Source: Eledone cirrhosa
Taxonomy: Eukaryota > Mollusca > Cephalopoda > Octopoda > Eledonidae
NCBI GenBank assembly: GCA_964016885.1
Contig: OZ024743.1
Coordinates: 341,284,907-341,348,906, forward strand
Direction of reading: 5' to 3'
Length of the DNA stretch: 64,000 nucleotides
Shown piece by piece: positions 32,749 to 45,936 of the stretch. The notes beneath the pieces were generated by a model that did not search any database, was not told the origin of the DNA, and was given only the letters and a program-made list of their open reading frames with translations. The translations under genes were made by a program, and so were the position numbers. Numbering within the stretch: position 1 is the stretch's first letter; the number at the start of each line of letters is the position of its first letter.

Positions 32749-32789
32749 GTTCGTTTTCGTTATTTTCCATATTTTTGGGGTAATGGTGT

Positions 32790-33420
32790 GTTGTGAAAGA
32801 AAGACTGCGTGAATACGCGACGCGAGGCGAAGTGACGCGCCGCGACACGACGCCTTCCGTCTTCCGCCTCGAACCCGGCAAACGTTCCTTCATTCGTCCA
32901 CGCCTTCCCGCTTCGATCGCGAGAAAGTACGCAACCCGCCGGCGAGGCGGATCCGCCGCCGACCCGTAGGGTTGTGAAACGCCTGCGGGGAATACGAACG
33001 GCTACGGCGTTTGCAGCGCGGCCAGGGATCCTGTCTATTATATAGGGTAAGCTTGATCGGACGAGCTCGAAGAAAATGATTCCGAAGGAAGCTAGTGGGG
33101 GCGTGTTGTCGTCGCGTCGACCAAGTTACACCACGCCGCCGTTCGGGCGTCGTCATCGGCTGGATTCCCCTGCAGTCACCCGGGTCGGAGGCGGCCATCT
33201 GGGCACGCCTTAACGGCGGAACACGCATCGGAGGCGGAATACGGAGATGGAGGGCGGGCGTTAACGTGCAGGCGGGGCGGACGAGTTCTGGACGGCATGT
33301 CGTTCGAGGCGGAGACATCCGACATCGCATAGGGTAAGCCGGCACGTACCCGTCTTGAAAACGGAATATTCACGACTCGCAACGGGTAGCACCCGGAATC
33401 GTTGCAAATATGGAAAAAGA
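32790..33420. other. CpG-rich island
   Basis: About 600 bp with strikingly high GC and very many CG dinucleotides, in sharp contrast to the AT-rich surroundings. It lies immediately upstream (in element orientation) of Tx1-like copy D. It contains two copies of ATAGGGTAAGC (near 33040 and 33329), each offering a GT splice-donor-like site. Arg/Pro-rich open frames on both strands (for example 32890-33345 minus, 151 codons) probably reflect composition only. It may be a host promoter/CpG island or the 5' region of a different LINE subfamily; copy A has no such sequence. Confidence 0.6.
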
Positions 33421-34261
33421 ACCATCTCACATGGAGCTGAGTTCATTATTTTCAAAACAATAATAACATTTCTGATCGAAAACACTATTTAACGATAGAA
33501 ATAATGACAAATTTCACGAGCTCACAAATCACGTCTTCTGTGTTCAACAACCAATAATAATAATAATAATAATAATAAATTATAATAATAAAACCTGGGA
33601 CACTACGCACGATGTTTCACTCGAAGGTTTGTTTTTCATATTTACATCAACCACGATCGGCCAAAAATAACAGTGATTTCTGTAAGTAACCAGGCAAGCG
33701 TTGAAAGTGTCATATTTTCCAAAAATTTATCTTCTAAATTTCCAGAAAAATTCAAAATAGACAGTTTCAATTTTGAGGAGAAAGCGGAAGTCAGATGTCA
33801 AATTGTTTACGAGATGCTAGTAGCAACAACAACAGTTTGAAGTTGACCATTTGACAATAGGACACAGCACAGACAAAAATAAATACAACAGCACTCCGTT
33901 GTTATGGCTACAATGTTTAGACGAGACAAAGGATAACAGCAGCAACAATAACACCTACTACCCCATCACCATTTCCACGACTAATCCATCACTTCTGTCA
34001 ACATCACTAACCCTGCAACTACTCCAGCTCCTATAAACGAATGATTAGTTGGCTAACAAATACAACTACAATTCATCAGCCAACATCACTACCATGACAA
34101 AAGAAAAACTTTAACTACAAAAAACATCAATACCACAGTAGTAGTTCCCAACAATTAGAATTGTAATAAAAGGCGACACCTATAACGGAAGCAACATAAG
34201 CAGCAACAGTAACATCAACATTCCACAGCACGGGAATTATGTAACCAAGAACAATAATAAT
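33421..34261. other. Intergenic, no gene recognised
   Basis: AT-rich with a short (AAT)n tract at 33556-33590 and Asn/Thr-coding low-complexity DNA. Confidence 0.6.
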
Positions 34262-34482
34262 AATGGTTTCTGATTTAGGTACAAAGTCAACAATTTTGGG
34301 GGGAGGGGAAAGTCGATTAAATCGACCCCATTGCATTACTGGTACTATATTTTATCAACCTTGTAAGGATGAAAGGCAAAGCTAACCTCGCCAGGATTTG
34401 AACTCAGACAGTAAAGTGGCGTAACTCTATGCCACGAGGCATGGTGTCCGACGCTCTACCGATACTGCCAATCCAGCGTCCT
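34262..34482 (-). repeat. Cephalopod tRNA-SINE copy
   Basis: Reverse-oriented, long-tail type: AATGGTTTCTGATTTAGG, AAGTCGATTAAATCGACCCC, CAGGATTTGAACTCAGAC, CGATACTGCCAATCCAGCG. (AAT)n tracts lie on both sides. Confidence 0.93.
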
Positions 34483-34869
34483 AATAATAATAAAAATGAT
34501 AATGATAATAATAATTATAATTATAGAAACACATTTTAATCGGGCAAGGCAGGTTATATAGAGATGCTATCTCAATGAAAATACTCGTAGGGCGGAAAAC
34601 TCACAAATCATTTTCATGGAATCATGCAAAACTATAATTAATTAATTAAAGGCGTGAATGAAACTGGAAACAGTTACGGTGAATTTCTCTTGCCCGACAT
34701 GTTTGGAGCACTCTTCAAAAGGATAAGTTATTTTGCTAAAGACGGATGTTACCAAGCAACAGATCACACAAAACATGTGCGTGCAGGTTGACCCATGTTG
34801 TCGACAGAAGAGTACGCTACTCTCATTGAATGTCATGAAATCAAAATTGGAGGAAAGCCTTGAACTGGG

Positions 34870-36115
34870 AGATGTACTTTGGACTTTTGGATGAAAACAT
34901 ACATGTATACGATATCAGAAAGTAAACTAATGTTTCAAGTGGGGCTGATTAGGAAGAATGGTTGGTTAACTGAGGTAGCAATATCTCGGATTAGTGAACG
35001 TTTAAAGGAACCCGCAGATGAGCAACAGAGGGATGTTAGAGTAAAAACCGAAGCCGGTTATACAATTAACGTCAGAGAGAAAAATAGACAACAAGGACAG
35101 GGAAATTATGATGAATCTGTTAGGAATGCTGAAGGAGAAGGATATTGATTGAAAACTAGTACTGCCGAGGATGATTATACAAGAGGAGGAGCCAATTGGA
35201 AGATGAATCGCTTGCATTACAAAGACGGCTTTTGAATTTGATAAACGTCCTGAAGAAAATTCCCCGAGAGGAGTTGATAGAAATGGGATAAATGAAATTA
35301 CCAAAAAGAGATAAATGTCGTCTTACTACATATGCAGACAGGATAAAAAGCAATTGACAAATCTTATTTGAGTTATTGCAATACTTGTTGAGGAGAAATT
35401 GCAACTGACGAAAACAAAACAGAGTAAGGTAAAAGAACCATCGTGGAAACATCGTTGTTATTTGATGAGAAGTTCTACTCGAGCAATGTATTCCCTAGAA
35501 AAACAGAAATTAAAAGGAATATCTTCCAAGATGACTCATTTTCCCGATTACTGTTTCATAGTACATACCTATAGCACTAACATTTAGGAAAGTTAGAATG
35601 GTTTAAGAATGTGGAAGAAAGGAATATTTATAAGAAATTTTCTGTTTACGGATGACCTAAAGCTGTTTAAGAATTCCAAAAACCATATAGATTCTTTGGT
35701 TAAAACAGTCCAGATATGTAGCAGTGACAACAGTATAGAATTTAAGATTAAGAGTGCACTGCCCTCAATATTAAAATAGGGAAGTATGCAGCCTATAATA
35801 AATTGCGGCTGTCAAGATGGAACTAGAAAAATTTGGATACAAGAACGGGGGTTAGAACTGGATGATATTTTACATTCAGAAATGTAAGACGAGGTTAGGA
35901 AGATATTTTTATAAATAATAAAAATGATTTTAAAATCCAACCTGAATACGTGAAAACTAATGACTGCAATAAATACCTTGTTAGTTGCAGTGATTAGATT
36001 TACTGCATCCATTCTCAGATGGCCTGAAGAAGAAGTAACAACAAGTGATTGAAAGACAAGAAAATTAATGACATTGTACAGAGCTTCACACCCTAAAGCA
36101 AATATAAAATAGAAA
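34870..36115 (+). mobile_element. Decayed REL-type LINE (plus strand), copy 3
   Basis: The N-terminal portion is recognisable as LINKER-like basic sequence (VREKNRQQGQGNYDES, then INEITKKR, KCRLTTYADRIKSN and KVKEPSWKHR in shifting frames). After a deletion come remnants of RT motif C and thumb (FTDDLKLFKNSKNHIDSLVK, SSDNSIEFKI) and KTRKLMTLYRASHPKANIK, matching TNIRTFLTMHRMHHPKADT in copy 1. Stops are frequent. It is an old copy that supplies the N-terminal part missing from the 22-24 kb copies. Confidence 0.65.
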
Positions 36116-36206
36116 GAATGGTAGTAGTGGTCTCATTAGTGTGGAGCATTGTGTCAGGAGTGAAAGGAAAACGTTGGAAAACTACTTGGAAAACAGTGAC
36201 GAGCAT
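36116..36206. other. Short spacer before TTC array
   Basis: No gene recognised. Confidence 0.5.
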
Positions 36207-36301
36207 TCTTCATCTTCTTCTTCTTCTTCTTCTCCTCCTCCTCCTCCTCCTCCTCCTCCTCCTCCTCCTCCTCCTCCTCCTACTTCTTCTTCTTCTTCTT
36301 T

Positions 36302-36334
<33 letters not shown>

Positions 36335-36362
36335 CTTCTTCTTCTTCTTCTTCTTCTTCTTT
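36207..36362. repeat. (TTC)n/(TCC)n microsatellite
   Basis: TTC units, then about seventeen TCC/CTC units, then TTC again. Read on the minus strand it is a (GAA)n tail immediately after a LINE remnant (next entry). Confidence 0.95.
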
Positions 36363-36920
36363 CACTTGGGAGACTCATGGGAGCAAATGGATGTTATCCA
36401 ACCTTCGTGTTATGTTCAGGGGCTAACCCTGGGTCACCTCTGATGGCATATTTGACTTCTTCATTAAACAAAGGGCTCCTTCTGCCACCCGGCACCACAA
36501 CGGCAGTATTTAACAGCCGAAGTAGAAAATGCCATCTCTTATTTAAACACTCTCTTCGTTTCAATTTACTCACTTTGCTTAGCCAGTTTTCTGAATTTGG
36601 ATGCACTAGACTCGCATACCTGGTCCTGCAGTTCCTTATCGACCGGGACCTCCCTATGTATACTGTAGATGTATACTTGGCCTTGCTGCTTTTGATGGGC
36701 TTCCTTGGCTTTATGTGGATAACTAGATGGTGATCAGTTGACAGCTCAGCCCTACTCCTAACTCGAACATCTAGCACGGAATCGAAGAGATCAGTGACAA
36801 TAACAATATCAATTATTGATCTCTCTCTCTGATTCCCCTTATACTATGTATATTTATGAAGGCGTTGTGCTGGAAGAAGGTGTTCATAATAGAGGACCCA
36901 TTAATAGGACAGAAGTATAA
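36361..36920 (-). mobile_element. APE-type LINE fragment with (GAA)n end
   Basis: The minus strand encodes the end of an APE endonuclease (NTFFQHNAFINIHSIRG, RSIIDIVIVTDLFDSV, LDVRVRSRAELSTDHHLVIH with the DHH catalytic block) and a pre-RT linker (RSIRNCRTRYASLVHPNSEN). It then jumps to the element's last residues, PFAPMSLPSERRRR, whose Arg run is the start of the (GAA)n tail. RT is deleted. The same ending occurs at 52854-52880, so the (GAA)n is part of this family or its target. Confidence 0.78.
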
Positions 36921-38173
36921 TAATGTCTAGCTAAACATCATATCTGGTGACCGTATCTCTGTCCGCTAGCAGCTTCACAGTCGGATTAAGCAATAAATGC
37001 CTTCAAGATTTTAATAGAAACAAACACCCTAACCATGGCCTAGTATCTAACTCTACTACCTGAACAATCAACCGACAATTTTACGAACCCTTCACATTGA
37101 ATAGGGACACACCCAACCATTTTGATGGATCATATAATATACAAGCGAATCTAACACAACCTCCCCATATCTCATATACCACCCCAAATACATGAACAAA
37201 TGATGACTCTATACATTATGCACGGGTACAGTGCAACTGCAGTCACCCAACAACTCTCCTTTAAATATTAAGTGCATGTATAAAAACATAAATCACCAGT
37301 GTGTGGTCAAAACCAAATTGCGGACTTATAAGTAAATGGGTGCAACATACAACATTTAAAAAAAAGATGGTATGTACACACGCAGTCATTCAGGGATCTC
37401 GGACTATGTAAGTCAACCGCCCTCGCCAAAAAATCTGGGATTTAAAACAGAATATGGAGTATACACTCTCCTGGTCAGTGTTAAGATTCGCCCACCCATG
37501 CCAAAATGAAAGACGCACCTGTAATATTTGTATGATGGAAGTACTAGAAATTATGTCTTGTTGAAATCAGTTGAACTCTCGATTTGATAGAATCATCAGC
37601 TGCTTCGCTAAATATGACACTGATGAGCATAGGATCTGATCCTGTATCACTGTATCCACTCTACTTGTAATACCTACCCCTACTACGTCCTACCTCCTAG
37701 AATCTTTAAATGCCTACATAAGGCATTAAGAATCTTCACTAAATACCACTCTGACTATCATAGGATCTGATGTTGTATTTCTGTATCCACTCTACTTATA
37801 ACACATACCCTTTACAACACCCTACCTTCCACCGACTTGTATCGGTGCCTGCTGGCCCCAAAAGTAAATCCCAATTAGATAAATCTAATACTCTGCCCAC
37901 CAAGTTAACTTATTACCTTTCAACAATATCATCATATGTGGTCACTCCGGCCTGGGTTAATCCTTCTTTCTTTCCTTCCCTTCTACTTCCCTCATCTCTT
38001 TTTTTTCTCATCTTCTTCCCCCTCCTTCCATATTCACAATACATAAATTAAGTAGGTTTTTGACCAGCATTAATCCTTCCTCTTTCTAAATTACATTCAC
38101 AAATATAACATTTTTCTCATTGGTCATTTAGATTGTGATCTCTCCTCCTACTTACGTATAGTAATTCACCTTG

Positions 38174-38177
<4 letters not shown>
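36921..38177. other. Intergenic; about 130-bp tandem duplication
   Basis: No gene. Two adjacent related units (about 37611-37740 and 37741-37870) share ATAGGATCTGAT, TGTATCCACTCTACTT and CCTACCT, i.e. an old tandem duplication. The rest is CT-rich or AT-rich. Confidence 0.55.

Positions 38178-38264
<87 letters not shown>
38178..38264. repeat. (CT)n/(TA)n microsatellite
   Basis: CT then TA dinucleotide arrays. Confidence 0.95.
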
Positions 38265-38266
<2 letters not shown>

Positions 38267-38310
38267 ATCGGTTACTTTTGCTTATTTTTGCATATCATTA
38301 TTGGCTATAA

Positions 38311-38500
38311 GGGCGGTGAATTGGCAGTATCGGTAGAGGGTCGGACATGCTTTCCAGCATAGTTACTTCCCTTTACGATCTGAGTTCAAATCCGGCAGAG
38401 GTTAACTTGGCCTTTCATCCTTACGGGGTCGATAAAATAAAGTACCAGTAATGTACTGTGTAATTGCTGGCCTTGTGCCTAAAATAAAAACAATTATTGG
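38311..38500 (+). repeat. Cephalopod tRNA-SINE copy
   Basis: GGGCGGTGAATTGGCAGTAT, GAGTTCAAATCCGGCAGAGG, TACGGGGTCGATAAAATAAA, short-type tail. Confidence 0.94.
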
Positions 38501-38510
38501 TTATACGCAT

Positions 38511-38703
38511 AGGGTGGTGAATTGGCAGTATCGGTAGAGGGTCGGGCGCCATGCTTTGCATCACAATTACGTCCCTTTACGCACTGAGTTCAAATCCCGC
38601 CGAGGTTAACTTTGCCGTTCATCCTTATGGGGTCGATAAAATAAAGTACCAGTAATACACTGGTATAATTGCTGGCCTTGTGCCAAAAGTAGAAACAATT
38701 ATT
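38511..38703 (+). repeat. Cephalopod tRNA-SINE copy
   Basis: GGGTGGTGAATTGGCAGTAT, GAGTTCAAATCCCGCCGAGG, short-type tail. The sequence TTGGCTATACGCATA follows it, and TTGGTTATACGCAT follows the previous copy: a near-identical flank that suggests a target-site duplication or a tandem duplication. Confidence 0.94.
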
Positions 38704-40009
38704 GGCTATACGCATAGTATACACAAATGTCCATACACTTAATGTTTATGTGTGACAATTGGCTTCGGGGTTCAGTTATGGGCACCACTTTGGAGAAGGT
38801 ATTATTGAACTGGCTCTTCGTCGGGCACATGAACAGATATATGACAATAGAAATAATTGTCAGAGAAAATGTTTGCTTCAAACAGCGGGGATATCATATT
38901 TGAAACATGGGAAGCAAATCTGGCTTGAAATCTGTCTGCAGACTAATTTTTAGAAGTTTTTTTATATATATATATATATATGCACATATATGATTTCTAG
39001 TCTCATGTCTATGTCGAAATAGTCTCTTTAGTTTATTTTCCCTTGGGACTCTGGCTGGCATTAATTTGTGTATGACTGACCACTACATAGCCAAAATCAA
39101 TACATTGGCGTTATATATATATTGAGAATAAATTTAGATCTGTATATATACAGATTGGGTAACCGAGGCATCACCATATTGAGATAGGGTGTGTGTGCAA
39201 AGGAGAGATAGGAAGAGGGAGAGAGAGATATATACATATAGAGAGAGAGAAAGATAGAGAAAGGGAGAGGGAGAAAGAGAGTGTGTGCGTGCGTGGGCGT
39301 GTGAATCTTTGTAGGTATATATGTTTAAATATATCGCAAAAATATGTATACATACACGAGGGACTGTTTGTATTTATTACTGACAACATCTGTTGACTCC
39401 CTGGCCATTGGAGAGCGTGCTTTTCATAGTAAGCATTATATAAGCATATAAATACATATCAAAAGAAGGTAATATGTATGGAAACCTACATACATTTTTG
39501 TCAGACATTTAAGTAAGTGTAAGAATTCTTAATGTTCAAAACACATTTTAAAGCACACATTGGTATAGGTTTGATTTTAATGCTTGAAATATTGATTGGG
39601 TCCTTCGATACTGAACCGTCCAATTGTCATGCCATAACATTTCATGAAAGTCGTCTAGTCGTCATTTCGATATTTACAAGCCATAGTATGTTTGTTTAAC
39701 CATTTTGTCGCTAATTACACCGTGTAAGATAGTATTGGTTCCCTGGTTCTAAGTCTCATTTCCTGGTTTGTTATATCCCATTATTATACAAAAACACTAT
39801 TATTTAATCAGAAGTTTGGGTTTGTGATCAGTAGTTTGATATTTCAAAATTTTCATATTTTTCAAGAAAAATCACATTTTTCAAGAAAAATCACAATTTA
39901 TCAGTTCATATAATTAAATCAACAGAGTATATATATTTATTTTATTACACAAGCTTATCAAAATCAAACAAATAAAAACAAATAACACTTATAAAGCAAC
40001 TTATACACG
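38704..40009. other. Intergenic, no gene recognised
   Basis: AT-rich with GA-rich low-complexity sequence at 39205-39290. Confidence 0.6.
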
Positions 40010-40985
40010 TCAGAAATGACTGGATTTTCTGGATTTGCGGTTGTAGCCCAGGTCGTATTCCCGCACTAGCCCCCAGATATAGTCCCCTATCATTTCTCCA
40101 TTGTAGTGGCCCTGGTACCTCCGCTCTATCTCTTTCACATCTTGGTGGAATCGTTCGCCTTGTTTTTCTGAGTAGGCGCCCATATTGTCCTTGAATTATT
40201 CCATGTGAGCGTCCAGCATATGGAGTTTAAGCGACATCCTGCATCCCATGGCGCCAAAAGCCTTTATCAGATCCCGCACCAGTTGCTGGTAGTTTTCAGC
40301 TCTGTAGTTGCCCAGGAATCCCTTAACAACTGCTTTGAAACAGTTCCATGCTGTTCTCTCAATCCTATTGAGCTTATTGGAGAACTCGGTAGACTCAAAA
40401 ACCTTCTTTATCTGAGGTTCAACAAAAATTCCACCTTTGATTTTGGCCTCGGATAACTTGGGGAATAACTCAAGAAGGTACTTAAAGCAGCTGCTTCTTG
40501 GTTGAGAGCCTTTACAAATTGCTTCATCAACACCAACTTAATGTGCAGTGGCGGCATGAGCACAATCCTGAGATCAACCAGTGGCTCCCACACGACATTC
40601 CGAGTCCCAACTATAAATTCTGTTCGCTGCTCCCAGTTCTTTCTTTTGTAGTGGTCAGAGGTGGCTCTGCAGACACAAAGGCAGAGGAAGCATTGGAATT
40701 TGATAAAGCCTCCTTGGAGTCCAAGCAAGAATGTCACCATCTTGAAGTCTCCAATGATTTCTCAATTGTACTGGTTGTATTGCAGAGCTTCCAAGAGGAC
40801 TTTCACACTGTAGTAATCTTCCTTCAGGCAGACTGAATGAGCTAGGGGAAGTGTCGGGAACTCGTTTCCATTGTGGAGCAGGACAGCCTTCAAACTTGTG
40901 GTGGAGCTGTCTATAAATACCCGCCACTCCTTGGGCACAAACGGAACCCCAGTAATGTCAACCAGTCCAGGCACGTCATGGCAGA
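40010..40985 (-). pseudogene. Dispersed GERFHQD-family protein, pseudogene
   Basis: On the minus strand about 320 codons can be followed: VPFVPKEWRVFIDSSTTSLK, HNGNEFPTLPLAHSVCLKED, then FKMVTFLLGLQGGFIKFQCF with KNWEQRTEFIVGTRNVVWEP, then FESTEFSNKLNRIERTAWNC, GAMGCRMSLKLHMLDAHME, and the hallmark GAYSEKQGERFHQDVKEIER with RRYQGHYNGEMIGDYIWGLV, ending RKSRKSSHF at about 40013. I know this as an uncharacterised family present in many copies in cephalopods and other invertebrates; its function is unknown to me and a mobile-element origin is plausible. It is broken by a TGA where a Trp codon is expected (after EALQYNQYN), a frameshift at about 40465-40480 and a TAA after HME. No introns are evident. 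Confidence 0.75.
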
Positions 40986-42099
40986 ATCAGAGGCCATCCC
41001 TAAGAGTGTAAAAGCCTGAGAAAGGTTCGTGTCAACTTCTCTGACTTTTCACCTGCACTTCCTCCTTGACCAAGTTTCACTGCTTCATTCTGGAGACGAA
41101 TGCTTAAAACATAACTCACCGTTTATTCAGGGTGCGAAAATCCAGTATCTATGAATCTCTTTAATCCACTTTTTAAAAATGTTATACTTTATTGCACTTT
41201 TATAATTTTCTTTAGGTATTACTCTTTATTTTATAATTTTAATTTTAACCTGAAACATATATAAAAAAATCATTTAACATAAGCAAATTAAACTTATATA
41301 CAACGTAAAATCCAGCATACAAATAATTCTAGTGAATAGCTTAGAATTTTTACAAAGCCAAACTTTTAACTGTTTAATAGCACTTTTTTTAAATTTATTA
41401 GGGACCTAAGCAACACAAAAAAAGTGATTGCAAGCCAGGAACAGAGAGAACAATTATTTTTGTTACACGGTGTTATTTGTCAATTTGCAGGTCTGCTACC
41501 CAGGGACTGGTGTCAGTTAAAATGAAACATCACCAAGCTTATCTTTTGTTCTTGTATGTTAACATATAATTATCTATCAGATAAAATTGTTCTTTACACT
41601 TTATTATTCAATACTTTTAGTTATTTAATGTTTAAACATTCAGAATGGTTTTACGTTCATCATCATCTATTGACTGCATTTAGTAGACGACCAAAATCCG
41701 CTTCATTGCGGAATTTGATCACAGAATGCAAAGTAACAGAGAAAATACTGAAAAGTATCAAGTCCGACGCTTTACCAATTCCGGCAATTATCTGCCATAC
41801 ACATGCATCTTGTTGAATCGATCCAGAATTTGTAAATGGCATGATTAACCTCGGCAGTATTTAAACACATAGTGACGAGAGACGGTATAAATGCTACAGG
41901 ATACAGTTACGAAATGTGGTGAAAATTCCGGTTTCCGATCCTTGTCCTTCTGCCAAAAAGAACATACGCGATAATACCAGGGAAGCAGAAGGACGAAGAA
42001 AATGTGAAATACGAATTGTAGCGCGAAAGTAAAGTGAGGAAGAGGAAGTAAGGTGAAGGCGTGGTGTGCTAAACCTTTGTATTGTTAGCCAGATCGAAG
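40986..42099. other. Intergenic; degenerate SINE at 41688-41800
   Basis: No gene. On the minus strand 41688-41800 retains a SINE-like B box (GAATTTGATCACAGAATG) and head (CCGACGCTTTACCAATTCCG). The rest is AT-rich. Confidence 0.5.
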
Positions 42100-42320
42100 G
42101 GTGGTGGATTGGCAGTATCGGTGGAAGGTCGGACACCATGCTTTGCAGCATAGAGTTACGGCCCTTTATGATCTGCGATCAAATCCCACCGAGGTTAACT
42201 TTGCCTTTCATCCTTACGGGGTACGATAAAATAAAGCACCAGTCACGCACTGTGGTCGATTTAATCGACTTTCCCCTCCCCCAAAATTGTGACCATTGTG
42301 CCTAAATAAGAAACCCTTAT
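42100..42320 (+). repeat. Cephalopod tRNA-SINE copy
   Basis: GGTGGTGGATTGGCAGTATC, GTTAACTTTGCCTTTCATCC, long-tail type (GATTTAATCGACTTTCCCC). Confidence 0.93.
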
Positions 42321-42479
42321 TAGACAGATCGGTTGACATGGAAGTAGGTGGCGACGGTGAGATCAATTAAATTTTGGAATCAAAACAAAAGTTCATGTAC
42401 AAATTATAATACATACACACATTTTTATACATTGTTCACTTTTCATTCTACACCAACTGATTTAATACAAATCGTGATA

Positions 42480-42605
42480 TGTCAGCGCTCAACTTGAGGA
42501 TGCAAATCCCGCTAGGTCGAATTTGCCTTATACATTTTCATGGGTCATGAGATAAAGTACCAGTTAAACACGCAGTTCCTTCAACTTAGTTGTAGCCCTT
42601 TATAT
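42480..42605 (+). repeat. Degenerate SINE
   Basis: GATGCAAATCCCGCTAGG, TTCATGGGTCATGAGATAAA and GTACCAGTTAAACACGCAG keep the order of the SINE body but are much diverged. Confidence 0.6.
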
Positions 42606-43482
42606 GTTTGATTTTTACTTTATATGTATAATAATAATGAAAAAAAATCAATAATAATAAAACGTCTCAGAACTAAACTACAATACTAAAAGTCATAGTA
42701 CTGAAGTAATTTTATCTCAATATCTTCTTTTTCAATTCGTCATTTCTGGCAGTAAATTATTCAATATTTTCCGCTGTCATCATTCAACTGATAATTTTCG
42801 TTTGTAAACAATGACGAAAATTTCCTTAATTTGAATATTATTTTCAATCGATATCTGCAATACGTGTGTGAAACATTTTTTTTTCCTTTTCAATTTTTAT
42901 TTTTTTGGCTCTTTTACCTGAAGCATGTTATCTTAAGCCACTTAATAACACGGGACAGCACGTTCTTGAAACAATTGATATCTGTTTTAACGAATACAAT
43001 TTTATTTTAGAACAGAACGAAACATTTTATCAAATACAAAAGAATGATCTGGAACAACTGTTGAATTATTAAAAAGAAAATTAAATGTCACTTAAAATGC
43101 TTTTAAGGTGTCTTAACTAAATTTGTGATTTAAATCAGCAAGCTTGGTTTCGATCTTGGCAGCTTTACCATTTCAAATTTCACAAGAGAGAAACAAGAAC
43201 AACACGACGAAAATCAAGATAAACATTTATAATTTGTGGAAATGGAAACATAATGATCTTTAAGGCTTCGTACTCAACTCCCGAAAGATAAACCGGGAGA
43301 AAGACATAGATAAAATGTTGAAAAGGATACGGCTTGAAACATCAATATGGTATTATAAAATACATCAAGTCAAAAATACTAGGCATTATTTCTGTCTCTT
43401 CTCAATTACTTTTATTTATCTCATCTCCACTGGCTCTCCATTCTTATACCCACAGGCTCATGCCCATATACACAACCTTCAT
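42606..43482. other. Intergenic, no gene recognised
   Basis: AT-rich without motif-bearing frames. Confidence 0.6.
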
Positions 43483-43672
43483 GGGGATTGGCAGTATCAG
43501 TAGAGGGTCCGACGCCATGCTTTGCAACAAAGGGTTACGGCCCTTTATGGTTTGAGTTCAAATCGCGCCGTGGTTAAACTTTGCCTTTCATATCTTACGG
43601 GGTCGATAAAATAAAGTACCAGTAATGTACTGGGATAATTGCTGGTCTTGTGCCAAAAGTAGAAACAAGTAT
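43483..43672 (+). repeat. Cephalopod tRNA-SINE copy
   Basis: GGGATTGGCAGTATCAGTAG, GTCGATAAAATAAAGTACC, short-type tail AAAAGTAGAAACAAG. Confidence 0.93.
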
Positions 43673-43687
43673 TTCTTCTATATCTAT

Positions 43688-43909
43688 GGCGCTGGATTGG
43701 CAGTATCGGTAGCGGATCGGACGCCATGTTTTGCAGCATAGAGTTATCGCCCTTTATGATCTTCGTTCGAATGCCTCCGCGGTTAACTTTGCCATTCATC
43801 CTTACGGGGTCGATAAAATAAAGTACCAATCACGAACTGGGGTCGATTTAATCGACTCCCCCCCCAAAAAAAAATTGCTGGCATTGTACCTATATAAGAC
43901 ACCATTATT
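43688..43909 (+). repeat. Cephalopod tRNA-SINE copy
   Basis: GGCGCTGGATTGGCAGTATC, body as consensus, long-tail type with an A-rich expansion (CCCCCCCAAAAAAAAATTGC). Another example of a long-tail SINE placed just behind a short-tail one; TTTCTTCTATATCTA flanks both ends of it, a likely target-site duplication. Confidence 0.93.

Positions 43910-45932
<2,023 letters not shown>

Positions 45933-45936
<4 letters not shown>

Larger units (their letters stand above)
31250..32750 (-). mobile_element. Tx1-like LINE copy D (ORF1 joined to ORF2 end)
   Basis: A minus-strand element that starts with ORF1 (32748), passes through the ORF1 middle (32180-31720) and then jumps straight into the last 60 or so codons of ORF2 (31686-31500) and a 3' UTR ending in an AAT-rich tail near 31250. 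The endonuclease and RT are missing altogether, and a run of G or C bases near 31700-31712 marks the join. Deletion within an older full-length insertion is one reading; a spliced or template-switched RNA that was retrotransposed by relatives is another. Confidence 0.8.

Noticed and set aside
32890..33345. 151-codon minus-strand Arg/Pro-rich frame as a gene
   Set aside because: High GC alone keeps frames open here on both strands; no domain or start context supports it.
37612..37660. CTGATGAG motif as a fourth hammerhead
   Set aside because: No GAAA box and no closing helices at the required distance; it lies in a tandem duplication.
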